64,000 nt of DNA. Source: Carallia brachiata (Eukaryota > Streptophyta > Magnoliopsida > Malpighiales > Rhizophoraceae). Positions 37,260-52,575 of the stretch are shown in pieces; positions within the stretch are counted from its first letter, which is position 1; every line of letters begins with the position of its first letter. The translations under genes and the position numbers were made by a program. A model generated the notes under the pieces. The model was given only the letters and a program-made list of their open reading frames with translations. It made no database searches and was not told the origin of the DNA. The DNA lies in NCBI GenBank assembly GCA_021464245.1, contig JADCRB010000001.1, forward strand, positions 8,055,084-8,119,083, written 5' to 3'.

Positions 37260-38300
37260 CACTAGTCAACCAATGTTTAATATTTTATTTTATGTGTGTA
37301 TGTATATATCTATATATACACATAAAATAATAATACTTATAGATAGTGATTGAATGTTTGTCTTTTAATTTCAATGACTAAATTAAAAGTTTTGATTAAC
37401 TTTGGGACTAAGTTAAAAATTTTAATTAAACTTAGGCTTTAAATTAAAATTTAAGTAAAATTTGGGGTCAAACTATAATTTCTTAGATTAATTGGTCTAG
37501 TTCAACCAGTCTAATTTTACCGATTTTGACCGATTTAGAATCCAATCTAACATTAAACTGACATGAATCGAACCAAAAACCCGACCGATCATTAATTGAA
37601 CCAGATCGACCGATGTGGTCTTTTTTTTTTTTTTTAGTGCATTAGAAGACCCATTAAACCATGATGTGGTCTTGTTTTTACATCAATGCTTCAGTGTTCT
37701 TCTAAAGTAATTAATGTCCCTCTTCTTATTTTTCCTAATCCATCTAGCTTCGACATGTCTAGTTCGCAGACTATACGGTCATGAGAGAAGATTTAGCAGG
37801 AATATAGTGTAAACTTGGAATTCAGACCTTGCATATATTTCAGCAAAGCAATTGTCGTTTCCCGGCATAATAGTGTCACTAAATCTGCAAGCCAAAGAAC
37901 AAAGAAACAAATGATGCTGCCCCAGTTGTGCCACTAATTAATAAGATGGCTTTGTCTTGTCCTTTCCCAATACCTTGGCATCACACAATTCAGGTAGACA
38001 AAATTAGTCTGCAATCCACTGTAATTGAAGCCTCTGGGTAAGAAAAAGAAACGATAATTGAAGCATGCAATCCAGTTCTAAGATTTGAAATCTGATAGGA
38101 AGTAATGAACATTACAGTGGGCTAACCACTCGAAAAATGAATATGTCATCTAAAGCACTACATTCTATGAAATATCTTTGTCCAAACCCCGCCTCCTCTT
38201 AGACTGAAATCTACAAAGAGGGATTACAACTCAACAAATAGGGTCAACTTTGCAAGCCTCATGTTGGTCACATACTGCTCTTTTATTTTTACAAAAAAAT
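37260..38300. other. intergenic spacer downstream of the carrier gene
   Basis: The left part (to about 37640) has the MITE-like GACCG/GGTC motif repeats. The rest is unique-looking and contains the probable 3' UTR of the minus-strand carrier towards 38465. No separate gene is seen. Confidence 0.45.
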
Positions 38301-38464
38301 CAAGGGGCAAATTGCGAGAGACTTGAAAAGAAATGTAGCAGCTGAATATCATCTTATGTGATGTATACCTGTTGTGTGGAACTTCTCGTTAATGCGTTAC
38401 GTAACCCCTGCAACCTATTATACTCTAGACCTGTGACTGAAATGGAAGCAAAAATCACTCCCGG

Positions 38465-40509
38465 CTACAATTCACCCCATTTCATTAATTTCTTGACCTC
38501 GTCATACAAAACCAAGATTGCAGCAGAAGCGGTACTCCTAAACATATTTGAGATTGCCCCACGATAAAATGAAGCTACCCCTTCTGTCCTATAAATTTTC
38601 CTCCAGCAGTCAAGCGTGATATGATACATTGGTTGTTCCAACCCAGATTGCATCATCATCCTCCTCCGAACCGTGTCCAATGGGTATGAAACCAGCCCTG
38701 CTGATGTTGTGACAGCCTGAGCAACCAACCAACGTTTCCACAGTGCCAATTCAGGTTTTGCTTCCTCGGACAGAATCTCCTTCATTGTGTCAAAGCCCCC
38801 GAAATACAGGCCCCGGTGAACAACCATCCCCTGCAAAGAGGCAGGAAGTCCTCTGTAAACTCCTCGAATCCCATCTTGCTTGCATATGCTATCAAGAAAT
38901 GCCAGGTACCTCGGAATTGACGAACATCAGTTCTTCCAATATCAGCAGCGAGACGGGTGTGTGCGATATCAAGTGGGTATATTAAAATTAAAGTTGTGCA
39001 GCCAGCTCCAGCCCCGGCAATGAAGTTGGCCGACACACCAGATAGAAAATGACCATCCTGATTGTTGCCACTTCTCAATATGTTTCTGTAAAGATCCTGC
39101 ATGAGAGATTAAGATCAGTAAATGAAAGCGCGAATGACAAATAGAAAAATAAAAATTTTCCTCATTCAATGGGAATCGGGAAATGGCACTGGCCATTGGA
39201 GCAAGATTTTCCACTCTCAACTCAAGTTGGATTTAGAAAGATTGTTTCGTCATCTTCTAATTTTGTTGCATGGGCACGATCCTGCCGTGATCAAACAAGG
39301 CCAAAATCAGTACATCCATGTCACATCTAGTAATTCACTTATATTTTTTTTGGAGTCAACTTTGTCTTTCCGATCCTGCCTGTTTTACAAAACCAGAACT
39401 TAAACTCGGAATTTAACAAGGGGAAATGAAAGTTGAACAACCAACACAGTAGACAGCTGAATGGTTTGATAAGACTTCCTTATATTTACTATGACGGTGA
39501 TTTAATTTTCAGATTATATATGTTCTAGTAAATTCTCTCAGGCAGTGCCATTCTTGGTTTTATATACCATTAGTATATCGAGTCTGTAGGATTTGAGAAG
39601 GAGTCAGTCTACATTTGAGAAAACCTTGAGGCTGGTGAGACCAATTTGCTTAATTTAGAGAAGAGTCTAATTATACGGACAAAAAAAAAAAAAGACCAAC
39701 AAGAGGCACAGTATAATCAATCAATTTAATCGTGAAACTAAACATTATTATTTGTAATAAAAAATAATAAAAAATATGTTAATTTTATCAATTTTTTTTG
39801 TTACAAATAATAATTGTTTAATTGTATAATTTAATCAGTCAATTAAAAATAATAAAACACATTAATTCTATTTATTTTTTTCATTTTGTTACAAATGATA
39901 ATTATTTAATTATAAAGTACAATCGACTGATTGAATGGTAAAAACAAACATTATTATTTATAATAAGAAATCGATAAATAAATTAATTGTATTAATTATT
40001 TTATTATAAATAATAATCATTTAATTATATAATTTAATCAGTAAATTGTATTATAAACCTATCAAAAATAGATATCCTAACTTTGTCCTATTGTTCTGAG
40101 CCAATGAATTCAGATGCAATGAATCATTGTAACTTGGGGGTACCTTGAGGGAGAAATTAAGAGCGACAGAAGGGTAATAGCGAAGAACGCTGGTGCCATT
40201 GCCTCTCCAAAGCGAGAGAATGCCTTCTTCCCCGACAGTACGGTTAATGCAATCGACGATTCCCTTGAATTTCCTGCGCCTCCCGCTTCCCACTATCGCC
40301 AGGTTGCTTTCCTGGGTCTGTAACAACAGCTTTGCTCTCTCTACTGGGGCCACGATTGTGTGCACCACCCCTCCCATCACCGCCCCGGACAGCAGATCCC
40401 TGTGGAAGTTCGCCAACAGATATGTCGGCTCCGCCGCAGCCCGTGGCGTTGGCTGGTTCTTCTTCTTTGACTCGCACTTTTCTCCTGGGTCATCATCATC
40501 TCTGCTCAT
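38465..40509 (-). CDS. ADP/ATP carrier, mitochondrial carrier family (At5g56450 type), one frameshift
   Basis: The family exchanges ADP and ATP across an inner organellar membrane with six helices in three tandem modules. There are two exons: 40144-40509 (start MSRDDDD, ending NFSLK at a GT donor) and 38465-39096. All three carrier signatures are present: PVERAKLLLQ, PLDIAHTRLA and PLDTVRRRMMMQ, the last including the RRRMMM motif of ADP/ATP carriers. The N-terminal extension lacks an obvious presequence. The two halves of exon 2 lie in different frames: after RGTWHFL (about 38893) the expected DSICKQDGIRGVYRGLPASL follows only after restoring one base. Remaining similarity to my memory of Arabidopsis At5g56450 is high. 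The gene is divergent from the hydrolase, with 2.75 kb between starts. Either an assembly indel or a recent mutation. Confidence 0.88.
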
Positions 40510-40559
40510 TCTCCGGAGTGGTAAGCTCCTCCAGAAAATTTTGACCCCTGGAAAGTGAA

Positions 40560-41693
40560 ACTCTCTGTTTATTCCATTTAACTCTCCAACTCATTTTTCT
40601 TGATATATAAAGCGTTAGAAAAAGCACCTCTTTTTTCGGTCAATTCCCTTCGGGAAATGGTAGGTAAGTTCCCAGGTGGGTTAATTCGGACTAACAAAAG
40701 TCAGAATATCTTTTTGCTTTTGTCAATGCATAAACACAAACAGAAAACAGCCTTTTCGTTAATTTCTTTTAAAAATATTACGCAACAAAATTTAAATAGC
40801 AAGAAATTGATAAAAATAAAAAGAAATGGTCAATTCAACTGCCCTTTTCCTTTCTGACCTTCTGGGTTACGCATGTTTCTCTCTGTCTCTTTGCCTCTTT
40901 GTTTCCCTGAGGTTTGGGGAAATAAAATATATTTCGGACGAGGCCGTCCATTTCCAGGCGTTTTCTGCGATCTGATCGACGATCGGGATTTTCTTGTGGA
41001 GCTTAAATTTCACATCAGTGTCACCAGATGCCACGTCTAATGTTCAGCTTCTTCCTGATTGCCCGTGCACTCCACGTCATTTGCCTGGGTTTTGACTTCT
41101 CTCTTGTTATTTATTATCTTTGTAAAATCATGGTTATAGTAACGTAACAACGTTGATTAGCATAAACATTGCGCATTGGCATGGCGGTGTAGATGCTGTG
41201 ACGTGCATTTAACGCAACCTCAAGCTCTTTAATTTACTGATGGTTCATGTGGTGGAGTCCTTGCGCAAGAAAGTACCGTCGTATTGCAGATTGAGATTTC
41301 TATTTTGAACATATATATATATATATATATATATTATCAATATATAAATTATTATATGTACAAACTAAAATTAAGAATTATTTATTTTATTTTTATTTAA
41401 TCTCCTTCGTAAGGAAAATTCTTGTTTAAATATTAATGAGTCTAAATAAATTTTTACCAAACCCCAGTCACAATATCAAAAAAAATTTAAAATTCAATTC
41501 TGTATTTCAATATAACCCATGTTTAATGAGGCGTACAACGATGCAAAGACCCAAATTCAGGTCATTGCAAATTGAGATTTAACAAAGGACAATAATTTGA
41601 TGCATACTTTTCATTTTTTATGCTTTTCTTTTCCCATGAAAACAATGTCACAATATTTTATCAAGGTCAAATAATAAATATAATTAATACTTA

Positions 41694-41729
<36 letters not shown>

Positions 41730-42700
41730 GAATGAGGTCACTTAATACCTTACTTTATTGGGGTTGGATCACTCTAATTAGTTGTTTATGCAATGAAGAT
41801 TTTTTTTGTTAATTAACTTTGATTAAGAGTTAAATTTGAGATTTTTAATCTTAAAAAAAAATTTAATATTAATTAAATTATAATTTATTGATACACAAAA
41901 ATTTATAAATTGTTAAGAGAATTTTGAGTTGTATCATTTTTGTAAGGGCGACCCATCGGTTTTGTGGGAGTGAGGAGTACAGAACCCGCATACAAATGGC
42001 AATTGAAGGTGGTCTATTGCCAAGATGTGCCAATACCAATTCTGTCGTGGAACAAACAATTTGACAGCATCGGTTTTGTACGACTTAGGAGCACTGACTG
42101 TCAAGATAACTTGCTGGAAATTGACTGCGTTTTACTTACATATGCTACCTTTATGGCGCGTTTGAATTTCACAATGAATGTAAAAAAAAATTGTGAAAAA
42201 GACAATAAAATGAAAGAAAATAATTTTCGAATTAATTGTTTGCATATGTTTCAAATGATTGAAAAAGAAGATGAATAAAAAATAGTTATCATTTAGATAT
42301 AGTAGGAAAGTAAAAAAAAAAACAAAAATCGATGTTTATAAAACAATAGTTATGCTTTATATATATGTAAAAACTGAGCTTAGCCTAGAGGTATTCTTAG
42401 TATCCAAAAATAACCCCGGCACCAACTGAGCTCCCAATTTCATTTTTTTTTTTTTTTTTATGTGACATAGGGTAGAAACAAAAAACCACTGGCTACTCAA
42501 TGAGCAGGAAAGAAATAAAACTAACTCTGACAAAAAAAAATAATAAAGAAATAAAACTCAATCACCCCTCTTTTTGGCGAAGTCGCTTTCTGATCTCAAG
42601 TTGTACCAGGTTTGGTTAACCCATGTTTGCAGCAGAGAGACTGAGGTGGAGGGAATTTGTTAGAGACAATTATGTTTATTTTTTTTAGAATGTTTATACA
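40560..42700. other. spacer between divergent carrier and hydrolase genes
   Basis: Contains the upstream regions of both genes, an (AT)n tract at about 41309-41333 and an (ATT)n microsatellite at about 41696-41730. No gene is supported; the 104-codon plus frame at 41964-42278 has no known motif. Confidence 0.5.
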
Positions 42701-42721
42701 TAAGTCATAACGTATACTAAT

Positions 42722-43043
42722 ATTTTTTTATTAGAAAAAAATATTTATTATAAATATATCGGTAATTGAATTTATGGGCTAGAGCCAGCCTATTTTGCCG
42801 TTAATATCTTCATTCAACCATTTCCTAAAGGGTGGACCCTTCACCAAAGTATTATTAGACCTGAAACGTGACTTCCCTAAATTCGATTACGGTGTTAAGG
42901 AGTCTGGAACTCATACTGTGCTCACACATAAATCATCCTTTTTATTCAGAGGGGGAACGATAGCATGGAGATTTGAACTCAGGTCAATACTGTGGAATGT
43001 ACGTCAAAATATCACTAGACTACCACTTCCGGTGGTTATGACA
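42722..43043 (-). mobile_element. tRNA-derived SINE with target-site duplication
   Basis: On the minus strand the 5' head at about 43022-43011 reads TAGTCTAGTGAT (A-box-like), and 42980-42968 reads GAGTTCAAATCTC (B-box-like), about 40 bp apart as in tRNA-related SINEs. The body runs to an A-rich 3' end (T-run at about 42723-42729 on +). TATACTAAT flanks both sides (42713-42721 and 43044-43052). Pol III promoter boxes plus tail plus duplication make this the best-supported SINE of the window. Confidence 0.65.
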
Positions 43044-43259
43044 TATACTAATTAGTTATTGGGGAATTAAAAGTTAAATATATTATAAATTTATTATTTA
43101 ATTAAGAATTATTATATAAAAAAAAAAAGGTAAAACAGGCCCATTACAAATCTGAAGGTAACAATTACCATAGGCGTGTTTCGGCATTCTCAAATTCCCA
43201 CGTCAATGGAAAACAAAAGGCCCTAACAAAAAAGAAAGGAAGCCAATCCTTTACAATTC

Positions 43260-46098
43260 ATGAGTACGCCGGGTCGACTCCAGCGCTCGGGTGAGGGCAT
43301 GCTCTCATACCAATTTCCCCTTTTGTTTTTTTTTTTCGTTTTTTTTATCTATGGATTCAGAATTTTAATTAAAGATCGTTTCTTTTGTCCGTTGGCAGCT
43401 TCCCAGAAGCAGCTGCGGAGAGTTATTGTAGAGAACAAGCATGGCGAGAAGCTTGTGGGGTTATTGGACGAAACTGGTTCTAAGCAGCTTGTCGTTGTTT
43501 GCCATGGATTCCAATCTCGCAAGGTCACAAATTTTGCCCATTCTTATTATAATTTTTTTCCCAAACATCCCCTTTTGGTATTTTGGTCTTATTGCTTTTT
43601 TTTTTTTTTGGTTGTCTTTTATCTCTATTTTGTTCTTAATAATTCATGTGCCTAGGAACGTATACCGATGGTGAATCTCGCTGCCGCTTTAGAGAAAGAA
43701 GGCATCAGCGCCTTTCGCTTTGACTTCGCTGGCAATGGGTGAGTTTTCTCTTAGTTAAGAATTTTTTTTTTAAAGAAAAATTATGGGTTTCGATAATCAC
43801 TATGTTAGTTTCCTGTGATTGCTGTTTATTATGTCTGTACATCTATAACACTTGCGATTAACTAGTGGCCGAATCCGTTAATGATGTGCACTAGCCTGCC
43901 TGAACGCTGGTTGGACCAGACCAAGATGTCCGTGCTCCACAGCCATTGCTGAGGACATCTTATGGGTCACAGCATTTAGAACTTCATATGCTCAAATGGA
44001 TACGTTTTCTTGCATCCCTTCGGTGAATTTGTTTTCTTGTATCCTTTCAGTTTGTTACTATTTCAAGCAGTTATTCTGTCTTTGGCTTCGAAAATTAATG
44101 CTCAAGAGTCAAAAACTTCTTTGATATATGATGTACTTGCTCTTCAATTGCTGTTATCTGTGTTAGTTGACTTGAAATGCCACTTAAATCGCATGATGCA
44201 TCAATCACTTGAGAATTCTTGGAACTTATAGATGCTTTCAGTACCAATTTTCTGCTGGCCGCAATGCTCATTGACTTTGGCATCAAATAATGCCGGAGCT
44301 TGCAGCAATCCTAAGGCATGCTATGGGCTTTTTTTTTTTTTATTGCCTATCATTTCGTCTAAACGTCTTCATGTGGTTGTAATAATGTCAGATTCTGCTT
44401 GAGATTGTGTATATTAGATCCTGGATTTAGTTAGTAATGCTACCTACAATATCGGCTTGGCCTGAAATGGTTGTCATAAAATTATTCCAAAGAGAATTCA
44501 TTAACTGCATTATTGAGGAGTGATCACAGATCTAAAACTATTGGAATTGTCAGTGGAAAACAGGAACTGGGACAGGGGAATGGGCAGGAGTGAATGTGTT
44601 TATCATAGACTTTAAGGCTGACAGAGTTCTTTCTTAAATCTGCTGCAAGAATATCTGCTGACTGTGGACTTCTTAAAATCTTGGGCAAAATGATTCACTC
44701 CATTTCATTCATATTATTGCTACCACACATGTTTATCCAGGGAAAGTGAAGGTTCATTTCAGTATGGCAACTACCGTAGAGAAGCTGAAGATTTACGTTC
44801 TGTTGTCCAACACTTCCGTGGGGAGAAACGCATAATAACTGCAATTATCGGTCACAGTAAAGGTGTGTTTGTCATTCCTTTCTCAGTTTACATGGCTAAA
44901 GAGAATGAAACCAAAAAACAAACCCCAAAAATTGTATGAGGATGTGAAAAAGCTGTTGGATGGAGCATTTTGCATTGGACTCTATAGATATCATGTTATG
45001 ACTGGCTCGCACATAATTAAGTGAGCCTTTGAAGGTGACTAAAATGTCAGAAATGGGGACTACCCAAGCATATACGTGAACATTGGATTGACACTTTCTT
45101 TGTAGTGTGGCACCACTTTTTGTTTCTTAGGTGCTTCCCAATGGTGAAGCCTCAATTTTGAGATGTGAGGCATTTGTTGGGTCCAAGTTAGAATTTCAAC
45201 TTCCCATGAACTTCTTTGAAGTTCAGATTTTCATTTAATAATGGAGAAATTTACATTTTCCAAGGACCTAGGTTATGAATCTGCCTCGTTATCTGTCAGC
45301 TAGTCGAGAACAATATTTGAACAGCTACTTCTTGTGTTTAACTTCTGAAGCGCCAGTCTATGAAAGGGATTTTTTGCAGGAGGGAATGTTGTACTCTTGT
45401 ATGCTTCTAAGGTAAGATACGATGATGTGCCTATAGTAGTGATATCTCTGGCCGCTTTAACTTGGAAAGAGGCATTGAAGGTCGTCTGGGCAAAGACTTC
45501 TTACAAAGAATCAAGCAAGATGGATACATCGATGTTATAAATAGAAAGGGTAAGCTATCATCCTTGCCCACACAACATTCATCCATCTCTTCAAATTTTC
45601 TGGTGTCCTGTAAATTGATGTTTATTTGCGACTCTGAATTGCATCTTGTTATCATACTGCAGCCTGGATGAACCCTTTCTCAGTTCTTTTGCAGGAAAGT
45701 TTGAGTATCGTGTGACTCAAGAAAGCTTGATGGATCGTTTGACCACTGATACTCGTGCAGCCTGCTTGTTGATCCCAAAGAACGCAGGTTTCACTATAAC
45801 CTTTATCAGCTTCTGCTATGTTGTGTAAATTGTTTTCATTTCTTCTTCAGGTGTGGGAGTTCCTTCTTTTTTTTTTTTTTTGCAGTTAAAGTAGTTTTGA
45901 TGCTCTTGTTGAAGGGTACTGACAGTTCCGGGTCCGCGGATAAAATTGTGCCACCTGAAGATGCTTCCGAATTTGCGAAGTTGATACCTAATCATAAAAC
46001 TACACATTATAGAAGGAGCTGATCATGAATATACTTCTCACCAGAATGAATTAGCTTCAGTCGTGCTGGATTTCTTAAGGGAAGTTCTCAAGTCATAA
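43260..46098 (+). CDS. alpha/beta hydrolase (serine aminopeptidase-S33/esterase-like), frameshifted
   Basis: A soluble alpha/beta-hydrolase-fold enzyme; substrate unknown. Exons: 43260-43290, 43399-43523, 43656-43738, 44741-44862, 45380-45549, 45695-45787 and about 45915-46098 (TAA). The fold is shown by the strand/oxyanion region VVVCHGFQSRK, the FDFAGNG loop, the nucleophile elbow GHSKGG (catalytic Ser), the acid region DKIVPPEDA and the final His in GADHEYT. Three 1-bp shifts are needed: near 45441 (after PIVV, before ISGRFNLERG), near 45928 and an extra A at 45996-45999. Exon 5 also runs straight through a perfect GTAAGA donor after LLYASK, adding two codons before YDDVPIVV. The first exon is short, with no clear transit peptide. 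It converges on SQD1 with 526 bp between stops. Confidence 0.8.
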
Positions 46099-46624
46099 AA
46101 GCATGCCCGAGTTACCTCAGGCAGAGAATTCCTTGCGCTCTCGGATTTGAGACATTAATTTGATAACAGACACAAAGAATTTAATGGAGAAATTCCAAGT
46201 TGCAGGAATTGTGGAATGCCTGTCTTACAAATTGAGCAACTTGATTGCACCCTGAATTGCATGAAAAAATTAATGAAATAATAGCAATCTTGCTGTCACT
46301 TGATCCTACTACTGGGTTTCTAAGTGAATCATGGAATCAATAAGCACGGTCCATTATGATAGTATTCTGCTGCAATTATGTCAGTAATTTACGCAAAAAG
46401 CCAAATATGCTACACGAGAGGGTTAATCGACATGTCTCAAAACTCTTGATAATCCAGAAACAGAGTGCTACGTTTACGACTGATAAACCTGTATACATTG
46501 CCAGCGAGGAAAAACAAAAGGGCAATGTTCAGCAAACAGTTTACCGATCCATGCCAATTACCAAGAAGAGACACAAGGAATTCCATTTCTCTAAAGTCTA
46601 CATCCCTCAAAACGTTTACTTTTA

Positions 46625-48692
<2,068 letters not shown>

Positions 48693-48730
48693 GCCGAAAC
48701 TTGTTTCTGCCCAAAGCATGTACAAACACC

Positions 48731-49587
48731 TGTAAAGAACCAAAGGGTCAGAATGACCATGTGCAGGGACTCTACAACTGAATTTCAGGCAAACATTTTA
48801 AAACCAATCTCATAGCATATATGTTCAGGCTCCATACAGCAGGAACTAATGTGCAGAAATCCCCACTTTCCGTCTGGAAGGCCCAGACGAAAAGTAGCGA
48901 TGAAAAAAATCAAGAAGAAACTAATGTGCAGAAATCCCATTTCAGTGGAATTCTATCTGAAATTACCAAGAGATATCATGCCTGACATGGTGAGTTTCAG
49001 ATGACTGAACCACCATAAAAGTACACGTAGCAGACTTTCACTATTTGTAACTCAAAAAAAAACCCTCATTCCATCCTCAACCGCTGGACTACCAACTCCA
49101 AATGGCAAAAAAATATAAAAACAAAGTGTAACCTACATCTCTTCTACTTGGTGAACTAGAGAACATTCCATACATAATGTAGTATGAATGCAAAATCACA
49201 ACAGAATCAAGAAGTGAAAAATGTAAAAAAGGAAATTCCCATTTCCATTAGCTTAAGACCATAAAAAGGAGAAAAAAAAAAATAGAAATTACCACAGAGG
49301 AGCACACGAAACAAAAAGCAAAGTATTTTTAGCTTTATTTGTGGGAATTTCCCTTTTGGTTAGAAAAAAAGAAAAAAAAAACATCAAGCTGCATAAAACA
49401 CTACAATCAGCTTAAGGATCACCACTATTTTCTCTTGAAACAACAAAAAAAAAAAAAAAATCTAGCAATAATTATAAGACTTGACTCAAAACTTTAAAAA
49501 AAAAAATCTGTAAAGAAAAACAATATTTATCCAAAAAGGAATAATCTTTAAAACAGGAGGAGGAGGAGGAGGAAAGAGAAGCTGTTA
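48731..49587 (-). other. SQD1 5'-UTR intron
   Basis: On the minus strand a CTCAAG|GTAACAG donor lies at about 49587 and a TTTACAG acceptor at about 48731, 39 bases before the ATG. The intervening 0.86 kb has no open frame of note. The first non-coding exon would extend right of 49588, towards the poly-G stretch at 49673. Confidence 0.5.
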
Positions 49588-49672
49588 CCTTGAGAAAGTG
49601 AAGAGGACAAAGGGTGACGAGGTTTATGTTGGATTGACGAAATGACCAGACCAGACCAGTGTGTGTGAGTTC

Positions 49673-49689
49673 GGGGGGGGGGGGGGGGG
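49673..49689. repeat. 17-base G homopolymer at the SQD1 transcription-start region
   Basis: An uninterrupted G17 on the plus strand (template strand for SQD1), just outside the inferred first exon. A similar G15 precedes the U-box gene. Confidence 0.8.
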
Positions 49690-49699
49690 TTGGTTTGTG

Positions 49700-52270
49700 T
49701 TTTGTCTTTCACTCCTTTACTCTTCGGTGAAGATTGAAGAATCCGAGAAGTGGATGATAGTTAAGGTATATTCGTTTCAAAACAGGCCATCAACTACCAA
49801 TCCATAGGGCCCCCAGTAAATCTGATGTCGGCTCCGGCCTCATCTTATGGGCAACAACTCGCACGCACACGCTCGTACGTTAACTGGGCTTGGCCCACCC
49901 AAACTCACCGCCGCTTCACTTCCATACATAATTTTTGAGACTTTCAATCTTAAAAAGGTTTTCGATAATTGAGTTTTTAATCTGAGTAAAAGCATGCAAA
50001 ATCTGTACGAAAATTAAGAAAATGTAAATAACTTAAAAATTTTTGATAAAAAAATATTCTACTAAATATATCAATTATTAGATCTTGAATCAAAGTTGAA
50101 ATAACTGCGTTTATTAAAGTTTGCTCTCAAATGAAATATATATGAGAGTTGGTGAAAGGTACAAAATTATAAAATAATATATTTATTGTACTTTCACCAG
50201 CCGTTGTCATGTATATTAATGGTTTGTTTGGTTTCGTTAGAAAGTAGAAACCATTAAAAATGGAAATCATTAGAAAAAAAGTTAATATTACAAATTATTT
50301 TTTTAATAATTTTTTTACAAATTTTAATTAATTTAAATAATTTTTTTCACAATTTTTTCTCATAAATTACTGTTTATTTTTTTCTATCATTTTTTTCTTA
50401 CAATTTTTTTATCAATATAAACAACTTACTTTTCTCACAATTTTTCTCTCACAAATTACTATTTATTTTTTTCTTCTATCATTTATTTATTACTACTTTT
50501 TTATCAATTTAAATAATTTTATTTTTTTCATAATTTTTTTTACACACTTTTTCACAAATCCTAACACACTATGAGGAAAAATTTATATAGACGATAATGA
50601 CAGATACAAAATTAACACATAAAAAATTTAAATTATTAAATCATATAAAATATATTAAATTTAAAATAATAAATAAATTATTAAATTAAATATATCTTTT
50701 AAGTGATGTAAAATTACGGAATCTACGTAATAAAACTTTTAAATCAATTACATCCCAATCTGGTCGATCAATTACACCCTTAGTACAAAATTTACATTAA
50801 AAAAGCAGCCAATCATCTTGAGCCCCACCGGTCCTAATTTTTGTGATCGTGGAGTGGGGCCGTACTCACCGACAGCAAAGCGCGACCCAACTAACATGGC
50901 GAAAGTACTTTCGATTTCGAAGAGAGAAAAGGACGTGTCGTTATGCAAATCACCATCCCTCCGTCAGTTGTGCATCTGACTGCCAACGTGTCATCGCGCG
51001 TACTGTTAAGGTTTTCTTTTGTCTTAAAAAAATAGAAAGTAAGGTCGCATTTAACATTTGAGCATCCTACAGTCTCCGGAGTACCTATGTTTTTTTTTTT
51101 TTTTTTAAGCAACTCTATATTAAATTTATTAAGTAACAAATTTTATGATGCTTAAAAAAGATAAAAATTTTATAAAATTATTAATTTTTTTATAATTGTG
51201 TAGATTTAAACATATATTTAATTTATAAAAATTTAAATTTATAATTTTCTAGTGCAAACAAAATATTTCAGTTTTCGTTTCTCTTGGTGAGGAGTAATGA
51301 AGGACACCATGATTAGAAATTAAGGAGGAACTACCGAGAAAGAAGGTTTTAAATATTTTCGCTTTTTTAAAAAAAAAAAATTATAGTCCATATATATATT
51401 AAAAAGTTAATATTAGCGAGAAGTGGATTTTGAGTTTCTACCTTTTATTTAAATGTAATATCTAATAATTAGCTGAATTTCTTTATTTACCAGCCAAAAG
51501 CGGACACATTGCATCCGGCAGTGGGCAAGGAGCATATTCTTTTGTTCTTTTTCTTGTTTGTATAAATAGATAATATATAATTTTTTTTAAAAAAAATTAT
51601 TGGACATAAAAGTAATGAATACAGTCAAATATTATTAAATATTATTAGGATAATGTAAAAAGTAAATTAATGAAAAGTAAATAATTTGTAATGTTTTATT
51701 AATTGTGTCTAATTATATAGATATTATTCAATGAATTATGTTATTTTATTAATTATAGCTAATTATGTTTTTTTTTTGTCTCTAAAGTTACTTCTTAACA
51801 TAAAAAGGAAGTAGATGTGCCCTTAGGACGGTTAATTTTTGTGACGTTTAAAATAATAATAATAAAATGGCAAAAAACACAATTTTATCCGCCACATTTA
51901 AATATTTTTTGATTTTTTTTCACTTCCTCATTTCGTTCATTCAGCAACTATTTTTCGCCATCTCCAGCAGTTTTCCTGTATTTATGCCACGTGTTGGTCA
52001 AGTATTGTCCATGTAAAGCAAAATATTAACTAATTAAATGTTAGTGGCATTTTTCATAAAAATAATTTTTTATCTAAAAATATGAATATTTTATTCAAAA
52101 TTAAAAAATTTCCCAAAACATAAAAAATCCAAAAATTTATAAAAATTGAATTAATTTTAAAACATATACAATTTTTATAAAAATCCAAAAATATTATTAT
52201 GAAAATTCAGCGTATAATTCAAAAAAATTTGATTCTCATTTCAAAAATATCAGATTTTTATTTTAAAAAA
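49700..52270. other. AT-rich spacer with T-rich minisatellite
   Basis: Between about 50361 and 50560 a T-rich unit containing CACAAATTACTATTTATTTTT repeats with a period near 89 bp. A similar T-rich landscape occurs at 63520-63710. A GC-richer patch at 50840-51060 has no recognisable coding content. No gene is seen. Confidence 0.5.
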
Positions 52271-52274
52271 TATG

Positions 52275-52494
52275 AAAAATTATCGAAAATTCCACATTAT
52301 GTATGAAGAGTATAAATTTTCTTAGAAAACAAAAATTTTCTAGAATAATATAAACATAAAAACATGAAATTTGAAAAACACATCTATCTTTTCAACTTGT
52401 GTGTTCGACTAGCACACAAGACGTACGGTAATCCATTCACAAGGTAATCTGTGAAGAATCATCCACTGGCAGGTTTTCAATTCCTTGCAAAATG
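52275..52494 (+). repeat. 220-bp flanking direct repeat, left copy
   Basis: Identical in length and register to 57883-58102, with a single mismatch (G at 52472, A at 58080). It abuts the left terminus of the MULE (GGGTAATTTACC at 52495). It is non-coding. Confidence 0.95.
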
Positions 52495-52575
52495 GGGTAA
52501 TTTACCTATAGCATCCTCAACTTTGGCCTTATTACAAAAAACATACCGTGTTATCAGAAATTATAAAAAACATAT
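52495..52575 (+). repeat. MULE left terminal inverted repeat
   Basis: Starts GGGTAATTTACCTATAGC, a typical plant MULE terminus. It shares ACATACCGT and AGAAATTA blocks with the reverse complement of the right end. The leader exon of the transposase starts downstream of it. Confidence 0.7.

Noticed and set aside
42960..43040. functional tRNA gene on the minus strand
   Set aside because: A and B boxes are present, but there is no complete cloverleaf or acceptor stem, and an A-tail plus target duplication show it is a SINE head.
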